The notes under the pieces: model-generated
The model's database searches: none
What the model saw: the letters and a program-made list of their open reading frames with translations, nothing else
Told to the model about the DNA's origin: nothing
Position numbers and translations under genes: made by a program
In this document: positions 1 through 8,094 of the stretch, piece after piece
Layout of the letters: each line of letters starts with the position of its first letter
How positions within the stretch are numbered: the stretch's first letter is position 1
Source of the DNA: Basidiobolus heterosporus B8920
Taxonomy: Eukaryota > Basidiobolomycota > Basidiobolomycetes > Basidiobolales > Basidiobolaceae
NCBI GenBank assembly: GCA_000697455.1
Contig: JNET01030845.1
Coordinates: 1 to 16,182, forward strand
Reading direction: 5' to 3'
Length of the DNA stretch: 16,182 bases

Positions 1-3000
1 TTTTACCCAGAAAATATCGAGCCAAAGGAACAGTCGCACTCAAACATTGAAGTATTGAGTTCATAAAACAGGTGTTTCCTAAATTCTTAAGTCCAGTAAT
101 CCCAATTCGTACAGATCCAAGTTGGGATACTGACGATTCGAAAGTCGGTGATGCCGTGTGGATAGGTAATGTGCGTTGCTGCCATTGATGGCCTGGGGTT
201 TGTAATGCGGGTGGCATTTGTTGACTTACTTTTTGTGTTGATGCCATAGACACGACTGGAGGCAGTGGCAAGGGACGTTTAGGTACTGGTGGTGGTGGGT
301 CATAGCGAACACTGTTAGTAGTAGTAAATCCATAGTAAGGATTATCTAGGAAAGTATTTCGCCGGCGAAGATTGGACTTCGATACATTCTTCAGGGGGGT
401 GGCTTGGGATGGCTGTACCTGCTGTCTTGATAGATCCGGACTTATTTTTTGAACTTGACTGGACGTTGAAGGATAACATTGCTCTAACTGCAATCTATTC
501 GCTTGTTGAGTAGTTTCTATAGCTTGTAGTTGCTGTGTCTGCTTCATCTGATGATTTTGGGATGGGTTAGGGTGTGGCGGATAGGCTGGATATTGTTGAG
601 GACCGAGGCTTGCTGTGGCAGCCGTAGATACCACTGGATGTAGGATACGAGGAGGATAGTGAATTTGAGGTTGCTGAACGATAGCCTGGGGTGCTAAATG
701 CCAGGAAGAATCTACCCTTGCATCATGGCTCTCCTGAGATTGTTGTGGCCGTGGAAGGGATCGGCGTGGTGGAAAGGCATAGTATTGCTGGTGTGCCTGG
801 CCTTGACCAGTGGTAAAAGTAGATCTCGGTTGTACAGACCGTGAATGATGAGACGTATGTTGCCTCTCGGTGTCTGGAGAAGTACTGTGGTTTTCAGTAG
901 CGGGCTGGTAAGTCAAACGTTGTGATGGGATTGGGTTTTGCTGGAAATAATCATAAATTTCAAGAGCAATCGGTCGCCCAATAGCTGGTGTTATCACAGC
1001 CGATCGATTCAGTTTTTCAGCGATCAAATCCATTTGACTGGAATTAGCATGGTTACGCTTCAATAAGTGGTTCTTGCTAAGTCGATGAACAAGCAGATAA
1101 TATTAGTTTCAGCTTTAAACAATATGAATTACAGAATGTACCGTTGCCTTTGAGAGTAGGTCCCCTGAAGTTTGTCAAACCAATCGCCAGAAACATTTCG
1201 TTTGGGCTCGGTCTTCGGAGTATTGACTTGACCGATACCACCGCCAATCTGGCGGATACAAATATTATCCTCACTACTGACTTTGGTTGGTGTATCATCT
1301 GACAATTGCTCAGTAGAAGTCAACGTTTCCCCACGATACTTTATCCATGCCTCGTAACCACCATTAAGTAATACTGGCATACGAATCAGAACTCTTTCAA
1401 ATTCTCGTTCGTATATCGCTGAAACTAGGTGTTGCAAAGGGTTAGTCATAAGACTTCCTCCAAGTTCTATCGGACGTTGCGTTAATGAAGTTGAGCTTTG
1501 GTCATAAAAAACTATAAGATCGAATTTGTGTCTCTCATTAAACAGCGCTTGCTCTTTTTTCGAACACACTAGCAGGGCAGCTTCGATTTTAGAGGAGGTG
1601 GTCCTGTGGAGAATATGTTAACTGAAATTGGTAATCAGGTATAATATAAATAAACATTGCTTGAAACTTACTCGTTTTTCAAGATCGTGGGATCTATGTT
1701 GATGATATACCTGGCCTCGATGTGACCTTTTAGAAAAACGTCTCTTGGCCGAATATCCATTAACAATATCGATGGGGGATTATTCAATAGTGTAAGGTAC
1801 CTATGTAATATGTTGGTGGATATTACAGTAGCATGTGGGAAAGCAAAGTTGGTTTGAGAGATTGACACCGAACTTGGCCAACGCCTAGATGGGGTTCGGG
1901 ATTTGAAGGAGTATTGCGAGTTCTGACTTCGTGCAGGCTTTAACGGGGATTTTTTTGCCTCTTTAAGGCCTTCCTTCGAGTTGTTGTTGTGTGAATCGGT
2001 ATCATGAATTGATGCTACATCAGCAGGCTTCGAGCGATTGTCGAGTGAGGGATCGGGAAGGGATTCGTCTTCATACTCTACGTAGGTGCCTTCCTTTTCT
2101 ATTGATTGATCAGAAGTTCTATGTCGCCGCACTTTAGCTTGGCGAGCATTTAGAAGAGCACTTCTTATAGACCCACCATGTTCGAGACTGGGAAACCTTC
2201 GAGAGACATCGTCGATATCAAGATTTAATCCTGTAGGAGAATCTGGTAAAGTTGAATCTTCGAGAGCTTCAATATGAGGAAATTTGAGCACCGATTCATA
2301 CAAATCTAGATCATGGTTATGAATCGTGCAATCCAATGTATGGTCTTGCTTGTCTAATAATGTGTTGTCACAAATGGGTACTGGTTCCAACATCTCTTCA
2401 GTAGGAGTGTTATTTATGTTTTGGTGCTCACTCAATGGCATGGACTTTTCCTCAGATTTCGTTTCTAGCTGAGTTATGCTTTGTACAGGTATTGGCGAGC
2501 TGGAAGGAATTTCTGCCAATTCTGTCACAGAAACTTCGGACTTAAGTCGTTCAGCATTTGATTTGCGCTTTCCAAGTCGATAGGAAGCAAATACAGAAGT
2601 AGGGATGTATTTTTTGGATATATGATGTTGAAGAGGCGAAATTTCACTTTCTTCACTTGATTTCTTTACATCTTTAAAAGTCACTTGAGAAGAATCTGTA
2701 GATGTAGTTTGTGGAGGGCCTGTTGGCTTGACTTCCAATACCATAGTGGTGTCATTACTTTCTTCCTTTAAATTTGCTATGTTGTGAGCCGATTTTAGCC
2801 TTGCTTCACTGCCCTTTGGTCTAGGAGGAGCGCGAAGTGCTGGCTTCTCGTTTGCTGGGTCTGTACTTGAACTATCGCTACGATCTACTGCAGATTTTTC
2901 TACTCCTGGCTCGCCTTTAACTACCTCTTCCTCTTGAACAAAACTTGTCGATGGAGTTTTTTGGTGAGTCTTGATCCGGAAAATAGAATTTTTTGCTCTT

Positions 3001-3724
3001 ATAGGTTGATTATGGGATGGTGTTGGTGTAGATATTGGTAGTGCTTGTGTTGTTCCAGCCATAGCAGAGAATTTCCGAATAAGATCTTGGGCATGATTGG
3101 AGACGGCGTTTTTCTTTGGAGAAATAATACCTGTTTTTGATGTATGACATCTGATAGAGCTTTGAGACATAGTATCGTCAGATCTTCGCATTAATCTATC
3201 CTTTAAATCCCTTAGTATGGAAGAAACTTCAAATGATCTCTGTGGATAAAAGAATCAGCCAGGTTAGTTGAGATGAGCTATTGTATTTTTAGTTTACCTT
3301 TCGTAGTTCCACTTGGTGTTGAGGTAAGATGGTAGTGACAATGCTAGAAGAGAAATTAAGTTCAAAGTGTCGAGAACTCAATTTTAAATGAACATTACGA
3401 ACTTGTTAAACTTAAGATATTGTACGTAGGCATTCTCTAAGTCTCCTTTATCTTTAGATAATCTAGCCTATAAGTAGAGTGAAATCAGATTAGGCCAATA
3501 GCCGAATTCTTTTGATAAAGCAACTATGCTTTAAAGTATTGCTTTATCCAGGTTAAAAGAACAAGAACTACTTGATCATATAAACGATTTGCCTGAGTTA
3601 TCCAGCTTTCTATGGATAGATCTTGGTCCTGGACGATTTCTGCCGTTCTTTCTAACTTCTCAATATCAACACTAGGGCCTCTCTTATGATTGGATGTATT
3701 TAAAGTGCTTTTAACTAGTGACAT
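1..3724 (-). CDS. USP8/Doa4-type ubiquitin carboxyl-terminal hydrolase, 5' six exons (partial)
   Basis: Deubiquitinase of the peptidase C19 family, expected to recycle ubiquitin from endosomal cargo. Exons on the minus strand are 3724-3572, 3467-3403, 3343-3298, 3239-1672, 1603-1142 and 1076 to beyond base 1; phases match at every junction and give about 1123 residues before the edge. Residues about 35-110 match the USP8 dimerisation/MIT-like helical domain ([13 protein letters not shown], then [14 protein letters not shown], then [10 protein letters not shown]). Residues 105-560 are polar and probably disordered. A rhodanese domain spans about 560-703 ([16 protein letters not shown] to LNGGYEAW), and its active-site loop reads FYDQSS with no cysteine. 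A Pro/Gln-rich linker carries [14 protein letters not shown]. The catalytic Cys box [18 protein letters not shown] follows, with the nucleophile Cys1101 at bases 70-68. The His box lies outside the window. The start ATG at 3724 opens the dimerisation exon. This three-part architecture is typical of fungal and animal USP8 relatives, so I am confident of the family but not of a specific orthologue name. Confidence 0.93.
3344..3402 (-). other. Intron 2 of the ubiquitin hydrolase gene, weak donor
   Basis: A 59-nt phase-2 intron. The donor is GTTCGT and the acceptor is TTCTAG. Only this donor joins YLKFN to [11 protein letters not shown] in frame, as the dimerisation domain requires; the nearby GTAATG donor gives the wrong frame. 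The reading frame therefore decides the choice against the better-looking site. Confidence 0.8.
3468..3571 (-). other. Intron 1 of the ubiquitin hydrolase gene
   Basis: A 104-nt phase-0 intron, the longest in this gene. Its donor is GTAGTT and its acceptor is CTTATAG. Removing it joins NRLYDQ to [14 protein letters not shown], which restores a continuous USP8 dimerisation helix. Reading through instead gives a 66-residue frame that stops after the domain's first helix, so the splice is preferred. A CTAAT branch-point-like site lies near the acceptor. Confidence 0.85.
3514..3548. repeat. Perfect 10-bp inverted repeat inside intron 1
   Basis: GATAAAGCAA at 3514-3523 and TTGCTTTATC at 3539-3548 are exact reverse complements separated by 15 nt. 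The whole structure lies inside the 104-nt first intron of the ubiquitin hydrolase gene, so the pre-mRNA could form a hairpin that shortens the distance between branch point and donor. The arms are AT-rich, so a coincidence is possible. Confidence 0.6.
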
Positions 3725-3817
3725 TGACGTTTAGTCTCTGATAAGTGCGAAAATACTGAAATAAATATGTAGCAAGAAAAATACAAGTATACAAGAAAAG
3801 TGTATTGTCAACAAGAA

Positions 3818-3834
3818 GATAAGTTAGCGATAAG
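3818..3834 (+). promoter_or_regulatory. Tandem GATAAG motifs upstream of the ubiquitin hydrolase gene
   Basis: Two GATAAG hexamers start at 3818 and 3829, 11 bp apart or about one helical turn, and lie 94-110 bp upstream of the ATG at 3724. GATAAG is the classic site for fungal GATA zinc-finger factors, which act in nitrogen, iron or light responses. The placement is suggestive, but short motifs like this also occur by chance in AT-rich DNA. Confidence 0.35.
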
Positions 3835-6236
3835 GAGTAGGAGTAATAGGAGTTATAAATAAATCATTTAGTACACAATATATTACTGAATTCCCGTCCG
3901 GAAACATGGGATGTTTCTTTGCGCCTAATAAAAGGATCTAGTAATCTATCACTAAGGCTAAACGAAATTAACAAATTTGGAAGCGCTGAACTGTAAGGGC
4001 AGGATGTAAGTAAATGAATGTGCTTAGCATTAACTCTTGTATATCCATATTAGTATGCAGCAAGTGCATCAGCTTTCATAGAAATGCATCCGTGTATACA
4101 TGGTGGATTACCATTGTTGTTAGAAACTCATCCATATTTAGACAATCGTAGTGTGTCGATCACATATCAGCCAACCCATATATTCAACCCATTGTAACAT
4201 CAGTGTCTTAGATTGCACTGCAAAAACAAACCGATAACACCTCATTCACCAATACGCCCATATAAATATCGGTTATTTAGCATCTGCTTAGTAAACCAAA
4301 GCGCTTGGTTGTTTATTATCGAGTGATAGGAACCCCAGGTGCTATGCAACCCAGCTCAAGCTAAGCTCATGAAGTAGCTCTATACAAGCGCTAACATTGA
4401 TTAGATCAACCTTTGCGTTCAGTGTGTTTCTTGGATGTTGAACATCAGTCAAACTCTGATTTCGAAATTCGAAAAGGAGTATTATTATTAAGCTTTCGCA
4501 ACATACAACCACTCGATTCCGGTGAAATCCATGACAGTGTCCTACCATTGTAAACCGATTTGATTGGTGATATCGATAATTAAGGGATGTGACTACTTAT
4601 CCAGAGGTTACCCGTCTTGATTCACCAATTATTCCAACCATAGAGAGTTTTGTAAACATAAGCAGCACCTTGAGACAATTCAGCTGTCTTTCTACTCTAT
4701 CCGAGCCTTCAATACTTTTGAATTATAGAGGTCCATTACCGTTGCCAAACCCACAAAAATAGTCTGTGTCATAGTGTGCTATACTCTTGGAATTTCACCC
4801 TTCCCAATTATTTTCGGCCTCCTGGCTTATGGCCATCATGTAGACATCTGAAGCTGCCAACAAAAGTAGATAACTTCTGGAGCAAGAGAAGCAGGTAATA
4901 AAGCCGACATGGCTAAAATCAAGTATTAAAACCGAAGTGCGCTAAGGCTTAAGACGTTTTATAGAGTATAGAAGAGATTCGTTGAGAAAGTTAAAAAAGA
5001 TGGTTGCCAAATTGGCTTTGAATTCAGCAAAGAGTCACTAACTATCTCTATGTAATAGACCTTATGTGAGCGTGTGTTAACGTACTTTTCAGTATATTTC
5101 GTGACAATTCGTACTTCAAACTCCAACATCAAAAAGACTGAGATTGCGTATAAAGTCTTACGATTTAGTTCCTTTCAAACGGCACATATTTCTCTCTTGT
5201 CCATACACTCTCTTAACTAGCTTAGGGCGCAGACAATTGGTTTTCTATATTGTCAGGGTATACTAATCACGAGCAAGCTTTCTTTTCTATACTATATTGA
5301 ATAATTCGTCTACATTGACAAGTCCCAGAGAACTCTTGAATATTGATAGCCCTAAGTTCCACAAAATATGCCAAAAATCTGGGAAATAGGTGCGAAACCT
5401 GTCAAATCTGCTAATATAGAAGTCTACGTGAGTGTCTTGGAAGCTTGCTGTGTAATACAACGTTTCGTGTAGTCTTGACTGAATACCAGATACATCTGTG
5501 ACTCAATTTTTGGCATGGAATGTTACCTATTGACCACCGCATAAGCCATTTGCAATGCATGCAGCAGATTAATTTTGATAAGCCAAATGAGGATCTGATA
5601 ATTCGTGATAAAAGCTAACAAACTGCTAGGTACAAATCAAGTTATCGTTCGAAATAAAATGAATGTGTTAATCGCTGATCGATGACTGGTTGGGCGATCC
5701 ATACAATTGTAAGTGATTCCTAATTTCTCAATGGCAGACACTTGCAAATGCATTTCACCTGCGATAGACGTCAAGTAACAACGAAATTGCGAATCTGGTC
5801 TCGTCTTCATCAGAGAATCTATAAATGATTGAAGATCACCGACTAGAACTTCCTGTACATACCGACAAAATGCTCAAGGCTATAGATGATACTGTAGATA
5901 AGACATGATAAGGTGGGCATTTAGGAAGTTGGGAAGCTTTCACATTTCCGGAGTTGCCTTAAATGCAATTTTTTCATCGCTACATCAAATTGATGTATGA
6001 ACATCTTGTCAAGATAGGTTACTCTTAGGTAGTACGACCTCCTCTCGCTCAGGATAGATTCGGTTTAATATACCACCGAGAGAAGAATACATTAGCCGGA
6101 GTTTCTTTGGCTAGTCGGCTTAGCATGCTCGTAGACCATTTACCCGAGAAGACTCGCCGTATTAGATTTGTAGATGAATTTCACGGTGCGTCGATTACGA
6201 ATCATGCTCAATGACAGACTGTAAGGTGGTTACCTG

Positions 6237-6242
6237 TTTATT
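6237..6242 (-). terminator. Candidate polyadenylation signal of the WOPR gene
   Basis: AATAAA on the minus strand, 219 nt downstream of the WOPR stop codon. Fungal 3'-end signals are loose, so this is only the best visible candidate. Confidence 0.3.
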
Positions 6243-6460
6243 GAAATGCTATATACAAAACTCCAGGTCAAATACAAGGGGAACCAAGGATGCACAAGAG
6301 ATCAAAAAGATTACATGAGTGTGACGGGTGTACTCGTTTTCTAAAGAGGACGGATTTGATATCTGTAAAAAACTGCCAGTAATATATGTTCAGTGAATGA
6401 TGGTGACTCATCTGATTGCTGATGGTAAACACATTAAAGATTAGTGAATGGGGGATGCTT

Positions 6461-7432
6461 CTAAATCGAAAATGTTGCTGACAAATTGGCTAGTTGCCGA
6501 TGATCCTCGCTAGTTGAAATAGTGGGTATCGGAACTACCAACGGAGGAATAGTAGGATGAGACATAAAGACGGCGGGTGCTGGGCTTGCGTTTGGCATCA
6601 AACCAAGACTAGGCAAATGTGGTAACTTTAGAGGAGGAAGATCCAGCTCAGATACTGAAATCTTTGTTTGTTCAGAGTGTGGCGAGCTTGGCAAACTGGG
6701 CGTGTACCTCGAACACACAGGGGTCGGTCCATATGTATGCATATTCACAATATTCTTGGGGTTTGCCAATATCTTCACCTCGGTTAGTCGTGGTGTTGCT
6801 GGATCAAAATTTCCAGCGTGAATTCGAGGATGTATATTGCTGTTATCAAGAGAGCCCGGTTGAGTAAATCGGGTATCCTCTTGACAGTTAAATAGATCAG
6901 TAGTCATGTCAGGGTAAAGACCCTTTGGGACTCGAATATGAGAAAAGAAAGGGTCGTAGGAAGGAACTTTCAATCGACCTGAGGTAACGTGTTCTTTAGA
7001 ATAGTAACTTATCAAATGAAGTTTACGGTTGTTTGCGGTTGTCACTGAAAGTGATTGTTTGATTAAACCGTAATCTTTAAAAGGGAACTCCATGTGAGAA
7101 TTGTCGTGCTTGTCACTGAGATCTTCTTCGAAAACGGACAACAGAGGAGAGGGATGGTTCAACAAGGATCTATTATGCTTTCGTTTATTTTCGAGCTCAC
7201 GATAAATCAAAAAACTTCCAAGAACACGAGAGGGAGACCATGCACGACCATCTGTCCAACGACGCATCCCAGATTCCTCTTCCTCCCAAACATACACAGA
7301 GCCTGATCGAAGATTTTGTCGCTCTTTCTCACTCAAGCGCCTTTGAACGCGGTTGAGATAGCCCAGGCGGCAAGCTTCGATCACCAAGAGCGCATCTGGG
7401 ACTGATTCAATGTAGCCGAAATAAGTATCCAT
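6461..7432 (-). CDS. WOPR-domain (Gti1/Pac2/Wor1 family) transcription factor
   Basis: A single-exon gene of 323 residues. The first half of the WOPR box is at residues 1-80, opening with TYFGYIESVPDALLVIEACR and continuing with RRLSEKERQNLRSGSVYVWE and RRWTDGRAWSPSRVLGSFL. The second half is at about 120-165, with YGLIKQSLSV, LHLISYYSKE and SGRLKVPSYDP. The two halves fold together to bind DNA in known family members. The C-terminal 150 residues are rich in Pro and Ser and look disordered, as usual for the activation region. The family is fungus-specific and controls morphology, sexual development or virulence (Wor1, Ryp1, Sge1, Gti1, Pac2). I cannot assign the gene to the Wor1 or the Gti1/Pac2 branch by eye. 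The start is supported by the context AAAATGG and by the domain beginning right after Met1. At 323 residues it is shorter than many relatives, but both domain halves are present. Confidence 0.93.
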   Translation of the reverse strand: MDTYFGYIESVPDALLVIEACRLGYLNRVQRRLSEKERQNLRSGSVYVWEEEESGMRRWTDGRAWSPSRVLGSFLIYRELENKRKHNRSLLNHPSPLLSVFEEDLSDKHDNSHMEFPFKDYGLIKQSLSVTTANNRKLHLISYYSKEHVTSGRLKVPSYDPFFSHIRVPKGLYPDMTTDLFNCQEDTRFTQPGSLDNSNIHPRIHAGNFDPATPRLTEVKILANPKNIVNMHTYGPTPVCSRYTPSLPSSPHSEQTKISVSELDLPPLKLPHLPSLGLMPNASPAPAVFMSHPTIPPLVVPIPTISTSEDHRQLANLSATFSI

Positions 7433-7562
7433 TTTGAAGACAGGATGCTCTTTGATGGGCGGTACGGACTCCAGTTCGTAAACTCAATAAGGTTGTGTGT
7501 TTAGTACCACTAGATCTATGTAATATCAGTGTTAGAAATGAGAAGAGAGTAACAGCTAATAA

Positions 7563-7610
7563 CTAACGATACGATGCACTGTTAACAAAATTACGAGTGG
7601 TAGGCAACAT
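7563..7610 (-). promoter_or_regulatory. Upstream ORF in the presumed WOPR leader
   Basis: A 15-codon ORF starting MLPTTRN and ending at TAG lies about 130 nt before the WOPR start codon and downstream of the TATA-like box at 7645-7652. If transcription starts near that box, this ATG is met before the main start and could reduce or regulate translation. Whether it is transcribed is unknown. Confidence 0.35.
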
Positions 7611-7644
7611 ATATGGAAGCAAAGAAGAAAGAGGAGCAGAGTCA

Positions 7645-7652
7645 TTTATATA
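7645..7652 (-). promoter_or_regulatory. TATA-like box upstream of the WOPR gene
   Basis: TATATAAA on the minus strand, about 213 nt before the WOPR ATG. It is followed by a pyrimidine-rich run (CTCCTCTTTCTTCTTTGC), which is typical of fungal transcription start regions. The combination is reasonable but not proven. Confidence 0.4.
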
Positions 7653-8078
7653 TGAGTTTGAAATATGGTGAACATTTTATCTGGCGTGGATTGACTCGAT
7701 TTATCTGCCTAGATTCTAATAATTTGCATTACACCTAGAAATAACCAACACCTGGCTTGATTTTCCCGAATCTTGATTATCGACCCTCCCTAGTTTATTG
7801 CATGAAAAACAAGCGTCAGAATATAATCTTGGGTAATTAGGCCAAATACCGCTGCCCATAAAATAATTTTGACCCGGTTACCTGCCAAATAACGGACCGA
7901 CAAGGACCTAATTCTGCCATGAGCAGTTTTTCCCAACTAGGGAAATCGGCGAATGACACATTCCGCAGAGGGGTCAATCTAAGCCGAATGAACCTAAAAC
8001 CAAGCGACAAGTCACAGAGGAAACAGCAGAACAGTTGTAAATCTCTGCTTCGCTCTGTATGATTGGTTCATTGCCCCC

Positions 8079-8094
8079 CAATTATTAATAATTG
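8079..8094. repeat. 16-bp perfect palindrome
   Basis: CAATTATTAATAATTG equals its own reverse complement. It directly follows a run of six C and lies about 650 bp upstream of the WOPR gene. It could be a dimeric factor site or a chance AT-rich palindrome. Confidence 0.5.

Larger units (their letters stand above)
3725..6460. other. Long intergenic region without a recognisable gene
   Basis: About 2.7 kb between the start of the ubiquitin hydrolase gene and the stop of the WOPR gene. It should hold the former's promoter near 3725-4000 and the latter's 3' end near 6200-6460. Open frames of 60-70 codons occur on both strands but match nothing I recognise, and their lengths are expected by chance at this AT content. 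I see no clear terminal repeats, tRNA or tandem repeat. A heavily decayed mobile element cannot be excluded by eye. Confidence 0.6.

Noticed and set aside
4342-4548. 68-codon minus-strand frame
   Set aside because: Chance-length frame without a domain or supported exons nearby.
6065-6215. Plus-strand frame with a faint likeness to the end of a Ty3/Gypsy RNase H region
   Set aside because: The likeness is limited to a few residues, and no other part of such an element or its terminal repeats can be seen around it.
6619-6867. 82-codon plus-strand frame
   Set aside because: It lies antisense within the WOPR coding exon and has no recognisable match; the minus-strand gene explains it.
7094-7306. 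70-codon plus-strand frame
   Set aside because: Antisense to the WOPR domain itself, which is strongly conserved on the minus strand.
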